Shown: positions 16,946 to 24,984 of the stretch, piece after piece
Position numbering within the stretch: the first letter of the stretch is position 1
How the letters are laid out: each line of letters begins with the position of its first letter
Origin: Anabaena sp. 54
GTDB taxonomy: Bacteria > Cyanobacteriota > Cyanobacteriia > Cyanobacteriales > Nostocaceae
Assembly: GCA_900299285.1 (NCBI GenBank)
Contig: OMJF01000119.1
Span: forward strand, 1 to 34,125
Reading direction: 5' to 3'
Length of the DNA stretch: 34,125 bases
Translations under genes and position numbers: made by a program
The notes under the pieces: model-generated
Seen by the model: only the letters and a program-made list of their open reading frames with translations
Told to the model about the DNA's origin: nothing
Databases searched by the model: none

Positions 16946-18058
16946 CTGTGGTGATAAGTAATTTTTGACAAGTTGTAAAATGCGTTCTGCTGCATGGCCA
17001 TCGCCAAAGGGATTAATGGCGGTGGCCATTTTGGTATAAGCGGCTGGATTACTGAGTAGTTGACTAGCGGCTGCGACAATATTTTTCTTTTGTGTACCTA
17101 CGAGTTTGGCTGTACCTGCGGTGACAGCTTCTGGTCTCTCTGTGGTATCTCTGAGAACCAACACTGGTTTACCTAAACTGGGGGCTTCTTCTTGTAAACC
17201 ACCAGAATCTGTTAAGATTAAATGCGATCGCTCAATAGCCCCCACTAATTCTGCATAATCTAAAGGTTCTGTCAAGAAAATCCGGGGATGATTCCCCAAC
17301 AATTTTTGTAATGGTTCTCTAACTATGGGATTTTTATGTAATGGTAATAATAAAGCTGTATCAGGAAATTCCTCTAAAATCTGTAAAAAACTTTCAGCGA
17401 TATCTTGCAGTGGTTCTCCCCAATTTTCCCGTCTATGAACCGTTGCTAAAATTGTCCGATATTGATGCCATTCCAAACCCGGTATATGACAAACTGGTTT
17501 AGTTGCAGCCACATTTAACAAAGCGTCAATTACTGTATTTCCTGTGAGGTGAATTTCCCCCAACACTCCAGAACTTTGTAAATTTTCCACCGCTAAAGTT
17601 GTCGGGGCAAAATGCAATTGTGTCAGCTGAGAAATTAATCTTCTATTAGCTTCTTCTGGAAAAGGATTAAATAAATCATCAGTTCTTAAACCAGCTTCTA
17701 CATGACCAACAGGAATTTTTTGATAAAAAGCGGCCAAAGTTGCAGCAAAAGCAGTTGTCGTATCTCCTTGAACAATCACAAAATCTAAAGTTTGTTCCTG
17801 AAATAATGCTTCTAAACCTTGTAAACTTCGACAGGTAATCTCACTAAGAGATTGCTGACGCTGCATAATTTCCAAATTCCAATCAGCTTTGAGTTTGAAC
17901 AACTTCATCACCTGTTCAACCATTTCTCGATGTTGTCCTGTCAAAATTACCTGCAATTCAAAATCTGGAGAACGTCTAAAAACCTGAATTACTGGTGCTA
18001 GTTTAATAGCTTCGGGACGAGTCCCTAAAATAATACCAATGCGGTGTTGATTAGTCAT
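16934..18058 (-). CDS. wecB: UDP-N-acetylglucosamine 2-epimerase (non-hydrolysing)
   Basis: The 374-residue cytosolic enzyme interconverts UDP-GlcNAc and UDP-ManNAc for surface polysaccharide synthesis. Family motifs appear in order: GTRPEAIKLAPVI, TGQHREM, VQGDTTTAFA, VEAGLRT, FPEEANRRLIS, TVHRRENWG and SGGLQEEAP. The length is typical and no key motif is missing. It stands alone, tail to tail with the peptidoglycan-binding gene, with a 12-bp overlap of coding ends and hence no room for a separate terminator. The promoter side is the long repeat-bearing spacer after 18059. Confidence 0.96.
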   Translation of the reverse strand: MTNQHRIGIILGTRPEAIKLAPVIQVFRRSPDFELQVILTGQHREMVEQVMKLFKLKADWNLEIMQRQQSLSEITCRSLQGLEALFQEQTLDFVIVQGDTTTAFAATLAAFYQKIPVGHVEAGLRTDDLFNPFPEEANRRLISQLTQLHFAPTTLAVENLQSSGVLGEIHLTGNTVIDALLNVAATKPVCHIPGLEWHQYRTILATVHRRENWGEPLQDIAESFLQILEEFPDTALLLPLHKNPIVREPLQKLLGNHPRIFLTEPLDYAELVGAIERSHLILTDSGGLQEEAPSLGKPVLVLRDTTERPEAVTAGTAKLVGTQKKNIVAAASQLLSNPAAYTKMATAINPFGDGHAAERILQLVKNYLSPQLNT

Positions 18059-18336
18059 TAGTGAAATAATTACAATTTACTTTTAATATTCAAATTCCTA
18101 AAAAGGTAATTAGGTTTTTCTACCATTATACCGAACGAGAGAATTTTTGTTTAGAGAACACCAAAAAATAAATTATCAAATTTTGTGGGATAGACATCCT
18201 GCCCGTCCTTCATGATCAGGGTAGGGGCTAGATATACCGCATAATAACAAATTTTCGGGTATTTTTTTAATTGTAATGTTTTACCGTACCAATTCTATGG
18301 CTGGCTTCGCCATATTAATTACCCCTACTTTCCTTA

Positions 18337-18360
18337 GAGGTTGTTTGAAAAGTCTACAAT
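18337..18360 (+). repeat. Solo terminal repeat of the 160-bp miniature element
   Basis: AGAGGTTGTTTGAAAAGTCT (plus a few more bases) matches the right end of the element at 24685-24982 on the opposite strand. No partner end is nearby, so it is a remnant. Confidence 0.6.
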
Positions 18361-18464
18361 TATAAATAAGTACCCAGGCAAAATTAATTGCACATAGTTA
18401 TTGAAAACAAAAATCTCTCTACTCCTTACCTGTTAAGAGTTAAGAGTTCCCTCTCCTAAATATG

Positions 18465-18581
18465 AAATTTACAGCATTTTTCGTTGTAATAAAGTACAGT
18501 TTGGGCGGGCAAGATGCCCACCCCACAAGAGTTTCATGATTATGATTTGTACCTCATAAAAACGAAATTTGCTGTATTTTG
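18465..18581. repeat. Miniature inverted-repeat element with GGGC hairpin core
   Basis: The two ends, each about 34 bp, are imperfect inverted repeats: left reads ACAGCATTTTTCGTTGTAAT, and the right, reversed, reads ACAGCAAATTTCGTTTTTAT. The centre is the dispersed motif GGGCAAGATGCCC followed by CCACAAGAGTTT. It has no coding capacity. Shorter relatives are at 22771, 27345, 29151 and 29287. Confidence 0.7.
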
Positions 18582-19173
18582 CACGACTAGTTATTAACAT
18601 TATGTCTCCTGAGAGTCTGAGAATATCTTGAGTAAGACTTACGTAGAAAAGCTTTTAAACTCTCATTCCCTCCTAACCTCTGTGTCCTCTGTGGTTCCTT
18701 ATGTAATTTTCATCATCAAAACAGACAACCTTGAGATTAAATATTATTAAAAATAATAAACTACAACCATTTGGAGGTTTACAAGACCAAGAAGTTAGTT
18801 ATAATGCCCTTGCTTGCAGTAAAGCAATAACAAACTACTACTGATTTTTAACTACAAATGATGAACGGTGATCACTTTTTTATCAATACAGCTAAAACTA
18901 CTTTACTTAATAGTGTGATTCAATGTTTACAGTCGCATATCTAAGATATTTTTGTCCAAAAAAATAGTGAAAATTTATATATTTATCTTTGAGATTCCAA
19001 ATTTAGAGTTATTATCTAAATAGTACGGTAATTACGATAAAAATATCTACAAAACCGAACTGTAATCAATTTATTTTCCAGTGTTACTATTTAGTTGGGA
19101 GGCTAAAGCTTAGGCTTTTTGGAAGTTAAAAGTTAGAAGTTTTGCCAGTAATATTATTGTTTACCAAATCAAA

Positions 19174-19236
19174 AGCTTAAAATTCAGTCTCGCCAAGTCA
19201 AGAAGTCAAATAGTGAGTTTTAAGGAGATAGCTATG
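19174..19236 (+). promoter_or_regulatory. Candidate RNA thermometer in the hspA leader
   Basis: AGC (19174-19176) can pair with GCT (19231-19233) just before the ATG. TTAAAA (19177-19182) can pair with TTTTAA (19218-19223). The ribosome site GGAG (19224-19227) then sits in a bulge or is partly paired. Small heat-shock genes of cyanobacteria are known to use short leader hairpins that melt on heating. The fold here is hand-drawn and untested. Confidence 0.35.
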
Positions 19237-19701
19237 ACACTTGTACGTTGGGATCCGTTACGGGAAATAGAACGCTGGGACCCATTCCCTGAAATGGGCG
19301 CTCTCCAGCGGCAAATGAATCGCTTGTTTGAACAATTATTGCCAACGGACGGCGGTGAAAGGGTAGGATTCACTTTCATTCCTGCGGCTGAGATTGCCGA
19401 AACTGATGGCGATTTGAGGTTGAAAATAGAAATACCAGGTGTCGACCCCAAGGATCTTAATGTTGAGGTCGCTCCTGAGTCGGTTTCTATTAGCGGTGAG
19501 CGTAAATCAGAATCTACAACGGAAGAGGGCGGTATGACTCGCTCAGAATTTCGTTATGGCAAGTTTAAACGGGTAATAGCTTTGCCCGCTGTCGTAGACA
19601 ATGAAAGAGTGGGAGCGGAATACAAGGATGGTATTCTCCGTCTTACCATTCCTAAAGCTGAATCAGAACGACAAAAGGCTGTGAAAGTTCGTCTTGGTTA
19701 A
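19234..19701 (+). CDS. hspA: Small heat-shock protein, Hsp20/alpha-crystallin family
   Basis: The 155-residue cytosolic chaperone holds unfolding proteins and, in cyanobacteria, also protects thylakoid membranes and phycobilisomes. A short N-terminal arm (MTLVRWDPLREIERWDPF) precedes the alpha-crystallin domain (about 50-145; IEIPGVDPKDLNVEV, SGERKSE, GILRLTIPKAE). The start is set by AAGGAG 6 nt upstream of the ATG at 19234. An in-frame upstream ATG lacks this. The leader can fold over the ribosome site. No CIRCE site was seen, so control by HrcA, encoded 5 kb away, is not shown. Confidence 0.95.
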   Translation: MTLVRWDPLREIERWDPFPEMGALQRQMNRLFEQLLPTDGGERVGFTFIPAAEIAETDGDLRLKIEIPGVDPKDLNVEVAPESVSISGERKSESTTEEGGMTRSEFRYGKFKRVIALPAVVDNERVGAEYKDGILRLTIPKAESERQKAVKVRLG

Positions 19702-19803
19702 TTGCTTTAAGTTAAGCTAAATTAGAAAGTAGGAAGGGTGGAAGGGTTTTATGATCCTTTCATCCTTCAATTTTTTTGTAGGGATGATCGGAGATATTTT
19801 TTT

Positions 19804-19964
19804 AAAGTATGTCTGAAAGTCTAAAGGCGATTAGAAATCACATCTACACAGACAAAACCTGCCTACGCAGGTTTCAAATCCTTAATTTTTCGTTAGTCAA
19901 CGCAGGTGGACTTTGCTTGTGTAGTAGCGATTTATAATCGCCATAAACTTTTAAGACAACCTCT
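19804..19964. repeat. Miniature inverted-repeat element, about 160 bp
   Basis: Nearly the whole element folds on itself. The left arm GGCGATTAGAAATC, then CTACACAGACAAAACCTGC, matches the reverse of the right arm (GGCGATTATAAATC, then CTACACAAGCAAAG). The outer ends pair as GTCTGAAAGTC with GTCTTAAAAGTT. It is homologous to 24685-24982 without the insert. No open frame is present, so it would need a transposase from elsewhere. Confidence 0.75.
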
Positions 19965-20248
19965 TAGGATAGATGCTACAAAGCACTCTTGAATCTACTA
20001 GTTATGAATGCAACCAGTTGGTACTAGATTATTTTTTGATTGTTTTTTATATTGTTTTTTATATTGTCAGCTGAAATATGAGTCAATATATCTCACTCAC
20101 TGTTAATATATCAGAAATTGTAGTTTGTGTTCCTAGTTTGGATAGGATTTACTGATTTTTTGGCAAACTTCTATAAAAACACACACTGATACAGTTTTAT
20201 TTGCTTGAATAGCTTTATAAAGAGGATTTGCATTGGTAATTACTAATT

Positions 20249-20494
20249 ATGGCAACAAAAGTAGTTGATGTTAGAGAGTATACGGTTAGAGCGCATAAAA
20301 GGGTGATTCATACACGAGTTTTTAACTTTGTTTGTAAAGAATGTAATCAGGCTACAAAGAGGGAAACTTTCGGAACACGCCCGTTATATTGTGAAAGTTG
20401 TCGTCCTCCCCAACCTCCGAAAAAATCAGTCCAGGTATCTGAACCGAGTAAACCGCGTCCCATGACTTACAGCAGCGATACAAATTTAGATTGA
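20249..20494 (+). CDS. Small four-cysteine (zinc-ribbon-like) protein
   Basis: The 81-residue product has two CxxC knuckles, Cys29/Cys32 (CKEC) and Cys48/Cys51 (CESC), spaced like a zinc ribbon. The N-terminus is basic and beta-like ([19 protein letters not shown]), and a proline-rich tail follows ([10 protein letters not shown]). No named family is recognised. A DNA, RNA or protein contact role is possible for such ribbons, but nothing proves it. It ends 10 bp before the next gene, so the two almost certainly form an operon. A 550-bp spacer with a miniature element lies upstream. Confidence 0.78.
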   Translation: MATKVVDVREYTVRAHKRVIHTRVFNFVCKECNQATKRETFGTRPLYCESCRPPQPPKKSVQVSEPSKPRPMTYSSDTNLD

Positions 20495-20504
20495 GTGAAT
20501 TGCT

Positions 20505-21467
20505 ATGAATTCTCCAGGACAATTACAACCACCTGATGTATTTATTACGCCATTGTTGGAATTACGAGATTACTATCAGAATCTTGTACAAAAGTACCAA
20601 CGTCTGTTTATAGAGGCGCGATCGCAATTAGATCATGTAGAATCTTTATTATCTACTTGGTCTTATAGTAATGGCAATCAACCAATTGAGGCTATTAAGG
20701 ATGATTCACTGTTACTGCTTTCTTCGGATCGCACTTCTGATGTCAAATGCTTAGAGCAAAGAGAGTCGGAAATTTCTCAATTGGACTCTTTACAAACAGA
20801 TCATTCCCTTGGACAAATGAGGAACTCGGATAATTTTTCCTTTGAGCGTCGTCACTATGTCGGAAAAGGGGAAGAAGTTCCCATGCTTCCTCACTATGGA
20901 AATATGACTCGCATGGAAGCATTGAAAAAACTGATGGGAGAATATGTTGGCACTGTATGTCATATAGATTTTATTGTGCGATCGCTTTATGGTGATTTAG
21001 AGCCTACGATTTTCAAAGTGGTTAAAGGTAGAGTTCAATCATCTCTAACTCAAGGAAGGGAAAGTGGTTATTGGTCAGGTATTCCTAATGAACCTGGTTG
21101 TTATACCCTAGATTTAAATTCACTAGGTCCGATTCATGCTAAGGGGATATCTAAGAGCATTAAATCTACGAGAACCAACAAAAACCTTGTCAAACCCCAG
21201 ACGAAAGTAGTACCGATGTTGGCTCAATTTGATGGTCAATTTTTAATTGATGCTCTTACCCTATTTCTAGAAAAAAATGCGGGGCGAATTTTCAATGTCA
21301 ATGAAATACTCAATGGTATTTATGGAAATCTGGATGCAGAGGAAGTCAGAGAGGTAAAAAATAAGGTTCTCAATGAACTATCTAGGGGACATCGTACAGG
21401 CCGATTTGTGAGAGTTCCCAACCAAATTGGTTTATATACTTGGGATATGAATGCAATTAGCCGATAA
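20505..21467 (+). CDS. Unknown protein with a duplicated winged-helix-like domain
   Basis: The 320-residue product starts with a probable coiled coil (about 15-50, LLELRDYYQNLVQKYQRLFIEA). A polar linker follows, then two repeats of about 70 residues. Repeat one (about 134-205) has ALKKLMGEYVGTVCHIDFI, SLYGDLEP and SGIPNEPGCYTLDL. Repeat two (about 245-318) has ALTLFLEKNAGRIFNVNEI, GIYGNLDA and VRVPNQIGLYTWDM. The pattern of helix, G-x-x-x-x-I, helix, R-G, then V/I-P-N-x-x-G-x-Y-T resembles HARE-HTH-like winged helices used to bind DNA. That comparison is by eye. It is in an operon with the zinc-ribbon-like gene and ends just before a long hairpin. Two HIP1 octamers lie inside the gene. Confidence 0.75.
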   Translation: MNSPGQLQPPDVFITPLLELRDYYQNLVQKYQRLFIEARSQLDHVESLLSTWSYSNGNQPIEAIKDDSLLLLSSDRTSDVKCLEQRESEISQLDSLQTDHSLGQMRNSDNFSFERRHYVGKGEEVPMLPHYGNMTRMEALKKLMGEYVGTVCHIDFIVRSLYGDLEPTIFKVVKGRVQSSLTQGRESGYWSGIPNEPGCYTLDLNSLGPIHAKGISKSIKSTRTNKNLVKPQTKVVPMLAQFDGQFLIDALTLFLEKNAGRIFNVNEILNGIYGNLDAEEVREVKNKVLNELSRGHRTGRFVRVPNQIGLYTWDMNAISR

Positions 21468-21501
21468 TTAGTGAGGATTCAGCATACCATGGTAGCACTC
21501 T

Positions 21502-21572
21502 GATGCCCGAATTCTGACAATAAATCATAAATCATAATTTATTCACAGAATTAAACAAAGAATTCGGGCATC
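21502..21572. repeat. Perfect 14-bp inverted repeat after the two-gene unit
   Basis: GATGCCCGAATTCT (21502-21515) and AGAATTCGGGCATC (21559-21572) are perfect complements. Inside them AATAAAT and ATTTATT pair again. It could end transcription of the upstream operon or be a tiny mobile element. No T-run follows, so a simple terminator is doubtful. Confidence 0.65.
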
Positions 21573-21746
21573 TTGCTCACAATTTATGCAACTAGCTGAA
21601 CCCCAGATAACTAAGCGGATTCTCCTCAATCTAAAATTAGAGTAAGTTGTCATCCATCTTACCATAAATGATTTTTGTCTCACATCTGCTATAAAACAGG
21701 TGTAAGTTAAATCATCTACCAATACTAATGGTACGTTTCGATTGAA

Positions 21747-21820
21747 CGGGACTGACGGGGCTCGAACCCGCAACTTCCGCCGTGACAGGGCGGTGCTCTA
21801 ACCAATTGAACTACAGTCCC
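21747..21820 (-). tRNA. trnD-GUC: tRNA-Asp (anticodon GTC)
   Basis: Read on the minus strand, the 74-nt cloverleaf has acceptor arms GGGACTG and CAGTCCC with discriminator G. The D arm contains AATTGGTTAGA. The anticodon arm is CCGCC-CTGTCAC-GGCGG with anticodon GTC. The T arm contains GGTTCGAGCCC. The CCA end is not encoded. A strong promoter lies just upstream. Confidence 0.97.
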
Positions 21821-21838
21821 TTGACCTGCACTTCAACT

Positions 21839-21867
21839 ATTATGCCTGTTCTTTTTCTAATTGTCAA
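21839..21867 (-). promoter_or_regulatory. Sigma-70-type promoter of tRNA-Asp
   Basis: On the minus strand TTGACA (21862-21867) and CATAAT (21839-21844) are separated by exactly 17 bp. The expected start is about 12 nt before the tRNA. This is the clearest promoter in the window. Confidence 0.85.
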
Positions 21868-21941
21868 GTGGTTTGAGAAAATTTTTTTTGAATCAGTTTT
21901 TCAGCAAGTCGGGTATATAAATAGGTGATATTTGCTACTAT

Positions 21942-22045
21942 AATATCAGTGTATTTGATAAAACAAAGAATAGGCATCTGCCAAGAAGAATAACCTTGTA
22001 GGTAAGCCAAAAGCCTGAAACACTGATATTTTCTTTTGATTTTTT
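21942..22045 (+). ncRNA. Candidate structured RNA upstream of the radical-SAM gene
   Basis: AATATCAGTGT (21942-21952) and ACACTGATATT (22020-22030) form a perfect 11-bp closing stem. Within it, GGC-ATCT-GCC and ACCT-TGT-AGGT can form two small hairpins, giving a three-way junction. TTCTTTTGATTTTTTTT follows directly. It could be a small RNA ending in its own terminator or a leader element of the gene at 22117. A TATAAT at 21939-21944 overlaps the left arm, which complicates the transcript start. No known RNA family was recognised. Confidence 0.4.
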
Positions 22046-22116
22046 TTCTCCACAGTTTTTGAGAGTCTCGCTATATTAGCAAGTAATAGGAACAGTTGAA
22101 AAGGAGTTGACAAAAG

Positions 22117-22740
22117 ATGGAAACCAAGCCCATGAACCCATCTCTAGGACTCGCGGATATTCCCCCCGGCTATCTTAATATTATGGGTTATGTTGACCAA
22201 TCGGAAGTTAATGGACCAGGTTGTCGGGCTGTTGTCTGGGTACAAGGCTGTAACCGTGAGTGTTATGGTTGTTTTAATCCTGACTCCTGGGCATTTGAGA
22301 TTAATGATTTAGTGGCTATTGATACCTTAGCTGCAAGTATTCTCAAAAATCCTCAGAATACGGGTGTAACTTTTTCTGGTGGTGAACCATTTTGGCAAGC
22401 ACCGGCATTAACGGTTTTAGCCAAAAAGTTAAAAGCAGCAGGTTTAAATATTATGTCTTTTACTGGTTTCACACTCCAGCAATTACAATCTAATTCTGCC
22501 CCTCCAGGTGCAAAAGAATTATTAGCAGAATTAGATATTTTGATTGATGGACCTTTTGTCAAATCTCTAGCAATTAATTCTCCAAATTCTCCAGTTTCTT
22601 CTAGTAATCAAAATGTGAATATCTTTAACCCAGAATTTGCAGATAAAATCACTTGGGCTAGTGATCAAATTGAGGTTCACATTCTCAAAGATGGTAATCG
22701 TATTGTTACAGGTTATCAAGGTTTATTGGAATTAAGTTAA
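22117..22740 (+). CDS. Radical-SAM / 4Fe-4S activase-like protein (NrdG-like)
   Basis: The 207-residue product has the CNRECYGCFN cluster (C-x3-C-x2-C) that binds a 4Fe-4S centre in radical-SAM enzymes, preceded by GCRAVVWVQG. FSGGEPFWQ follows, as in the glycyl-radical activases. Size and layout resemble NrdG, the activator of anaerobic ribonucleotide reductase. No NrdD is in the window, and the organism has class II nrdJ instead, so the natural partner is unknown. AAGGAG lies upstream of the ATG at about 10 nt. The leader holds a candidate structured RNA. A dispersed hairpin repeat follows the stop. Confidence 0.82.
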   Translation: METKPMNPSLGLADIPPGYLNIMGYVDQSEVNGPGCRAVVWVQGCNRECYGCFNPDSWAFEINDLVAIDTLAASILKNPQNTGVTFSGGEPFWQAPALTVLAKKLKAAGLNIMSFTGFTLQQLQSNSAPPGAKELLAELDILIDGPFVKSLAINSPNSPVSSSNQNVNIFNPEFADKITWASDQIEVHILKDGNRIVTGYQGLLELS

Positions 22741-22770
22741 GCTGCACTGCATTTAATTTGTATAAATCTA

Positions 22771-22787
22771 GCGGGTAAGATGCCCGC
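22771..22787 (+). repeat. Dispersed GCGGGC hairpin repeat
   Basis: GCGGGTAAGATGCCCGC (one G-T pair in the stem) is followed by ACCACAAAATC. The flanking GCATTTAATTTGTATAAAT is shared with the copy at 29151. It lies between two convergent genes. Confidence 0.75.
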
Positions 22788-22840
22788 ACCACAAAATCTG
22801 GTGACTTCCAATCTTTACCGGAGATGTCCAATTATTTTAA

Positions 22841-24646
22841 TTACTCCATTAACAGTAACCGAGAAGGTTCTAACTGCACATACCAAGGAAAAGGTTGATC
22901 TTGAATATTTACCCATTTTTCTTTATAAATTTCCCCTTGTAAATGATAATCATGGGCATGATTACCAACAGAATGTAATTTGAGAAATACCGTCATTCTG
23001 TGAGGTGTTTCACTGGTACGAACTAAATAACAAGGAAAAGTATTTACTTGTTGAGGATCTTTTGTAAAAATCAAATGATGAGCGCGAATACCAACATGAG
23101 ATAATTTTACAGGAATATTTTCTCTAACTTCAAGAATACAATCCCAATCAATTGCTTTTATTTCTTGGCATTTTTGGTCTGCTAAAATATTAGCACGGGA
23201 AAAGTTTTTACAACCTGTAATTTGGGCAACATTCACACTAGCCGGATGTTGAAAAATCTCATTTTTAGAACCATAATGGGCTGTTTTTCCCCGTTCTAAT
23301 ACTAATAAATTGGGACATAAACGATAAGCCTCTTCCATATTATGAGTAACAAACAAAGTCACACCAGAATAATCAGCCAGGATTTCTGTAACTTGTTGTT
23401 CTAATTGACTGCGTAAATGAGTATCAAGGGCAGAAAATGGTTCATCTAAAAGTAATGCTTCTGGTTTGCTTGCTAAAGCCCTAGCTAATGCTACTCGTTG
23501 TTGTTGTCCCCCAGAAAGTTGGTGGGGATAGCGATTTCCAAATCCTTGTAATTTCATGGCTATTAATTGTTTTTCTACCTCGGTTTTAGCGTCTATATAT
23601 TTTGGTATACCAAAGGCGATATTTTGGGCTACAGTAAGATGTGGGAATAAGGCATAATTTTGAAATAAAAACCCAATTCGTCGTTCATAAATGGGAATAT
23701 CAATTTTATTTTCTGAGTCAAATAATACTTTATTATTTAAAATAATTTTTCCTTGTGCGGGTGTTTCTATGCCTGCTAGACAACGCAAAATCATACTTTT
23801 TCCTGCTCCAGAACCTCCTAATAATCCCAATGGTTGATCATCAGTATTAAGGGCAACTTGCAAATGAAAATTAGGAAGTCTTTTTTCAATATTTAAAAAT
23901 AAGCCCTTTGCGGCAGAATCTTCTAATAATAAAGAAGATTTATTTACTAATTCTCTTGAATTTTTTGATATTTTTGGAGATTTTGATTTAGATGAAATTT
24001 CTTGCCAAAAATTAGCTACAATAATCCCTGAAAGGGAAATGATCATTATGGCAATTGACCAAAACCAAGCTTCATTTATTGCCCCAGATTCTACTGCGAA
24101 ATATATGGCCATGGGCATTGTTTGTGTTTGTCCAGGGATATTTCCTGCTAACATTAAAGTCGCCCCAAATTCACCTAAAGCCCGCGCAAATGCTAAGGTA
24201 GTGGCAGCAATAATCCCAGGAAATGCTAAGGGTAAACTAATTCGCCAAAAAATTGTCAATTCCTTAGCGCCCAAAGTTCTTGCTACTCGCAGCAGATTAG
24301 CATCAATTTGGCTAAAAGCTGCCAATGCAGTTTTATACATTAAGGGGAATGAGACTACGGTAGCGGCGATCGCAGCACCATACCAAGTAAAAACAATTGT
24401 GGTATCGTAGGGTTCTAAAAGTTTACCAACTGGACCATTTTTACCAAAAAATATCAGCAGTAAAAACCCAACTACTGTAGGTGGTAAAATCAACGGTGCT
24501 ACAAATATCCCCTCAATTAAAGATTTGCCTTTACCGCGATATCCTAACATCCAATAAGCAGCAGATATGCCCAAAAAGAAGGTGATAAACGTTGCGAGTA
24601 AAGCCGTTTTTAATGATATCCAAAGCGGTGATAAGTCCTGTGGCAT
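22841..24646 (-). CDS. modBC: Fused molybdate ABC transporter, permease plus ATPase (ModBC)
   Basis: The 601-residue fusion is made of two usually separate subunits. The permease half (about 1-215) has several membrane helices and the EAA loop (GAKELTIFWRISLPLAFPG, 126-144) that docks on the ATPase. The ATPase half (about 250-600) has Walker A GGSGAGKS (277-284), a Q-loop (FQN, Gln329), the signature LSGGQ (377-381), Walker B LLLDEP (398-403) and the H-loop His435. The last 120 residues should be the regulatory or TOBE-like tail. It imports molybdate, needed for nitrogenase and nitrate reductase. Fused modBC is known in cyanobacteria. modA lies upstream on the same strand, separated by a miniature element. 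Confidence 0.93.
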   Translation of the reverse strand: MPQDLSPLWISLKTALLATFITFFLGISAAYWMLGYRGKGKSLIEGIFVAPLILPPTVVGFLLLIFFGKNGPVGKLLEPYDTTIVFTWYGAAIAATVVSFPLMYKTALAAFSQIDANLLRVARTLGAKELTIFWRISLPLAFPGIIAATTLAFARALGEFGATLMLAGNIPGQTQTMPMAIYFAVESGAINEAWFWSIAIMIISLSGIIVANFWQEISSKSKSPKISKNSRELVNKSSLLLEDSAAKGLFLNIEKRLPNFHLQVALNTDDQPLGLLGGSGAGKSMILRCLAGIETPAQGKIILNNKVLFDSENKIDIPIYERRIGFLFQNYALFPHLTVAQNIAFGIPKYIDAKTEVEKQLIAMKLQGFGNRYPHQLSGGQQQRVALARALASKPEALLLDEPFSALDTHLRSQLEQQVTEILADYSGVTLFVTHNMEEAYRLCPNLLVLERGKTAHYGSKNEIFQHPASVNVAQITGCKNFSRANILADQKCQEIKAIDWDCILEVRENIPVKLSHVGIRAHHLIFTKDPQQVNTFPCYLVRTSETPHRMTVFLKLHSVGNHAHDYHLQGEIYKEKWVNIQDQPFPWYVQLEPSRLLLME

Positions 24647-24684
24647 AGTTTTTCAGAAGTTGGGGATCTAAAATTTCATCTATG

Positions 24685-24982
24685 AGAGGATGTTTTAAAA
24701 GTTTCCGGCGATTAGAAATCGCTACTACAGAAACAGGCGTTGGTGAATGAAGGTATGATTTTTTCTCACGCAGAGGCGCTCCAGGCGCAGAGGGTAAGAG
24801 TTTCATTTTTTTTTGATTTTTCAATTTCATACCCCAATTCAGCAACGCCCAGAAACAAAGTCCACCTGCGTGGACTAGCAGAAAATTAAGGTTTTCAAAC
24901 CCACGCAGGTGGGTTTCGCTTGTGTAGACGCGGTTTCTAACCGCCAATATATTGATAATTTTAGACTTTTCAAACAACCTCT
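24685..24982. repeat. Miniature inverted-repeat element between modA and modBC (interrupted)
   Basis: The ends are AGAGGATGTTTTAAAAGTTT at 24685 and, reversed from 24982, AGAGGTTGTTTGAAAAGTCT. Inner arms GGCGATTAGAAATC and GGCGGTTAGAAACC also pair. It is homologous to 19804-19964 once the 114-bp insert and one copy of the 8-bp repeat are removed. It begins right after the modA stop codon and ends 38 bp before the modBC start. Confidence 0.78.
24736..24849. mobile_element. Nested 114-bp miniature element with 8-bp target duplication
   Basis: The ends GGCGTTGGTGAAT and (reversed) GGCGTTGCTGAAT are inverted repeats with one mismatch. CAGAAACA flanks it on both sides (24728-24735 and 24850-24857), as expected for an 8-bp target duplication. 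Joining the flanks restores the sequence of the host element. A diverged relative is at 95-165. Confidence 0.85.
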
Positions 24983-24984
24983 GA

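Larger units (their letters stand above)
18059..19173. other. Long non-coding spacer carrying several repeat remnants
   Basis: No gene is supported in about 1.1 kb. It holds a degraded minus-strand copy of the GCGGGC hairpin repeat (about 18184-18207), a lone end of the larger miniature element (18337-18360), a complete hairpin element (18465-18581), and decayed text of the CCTCTGTGTCCTCTGTGG type near 18680. The last 200 bp are probably the hspA promoter region. Confidence 0.6.

Noticed and set aside
22780..22983. 67-residue plus-strand open frame
   Set aside because: It overlaps a dispersed repeat and the antisense of the modBC end, with no ribosome site.
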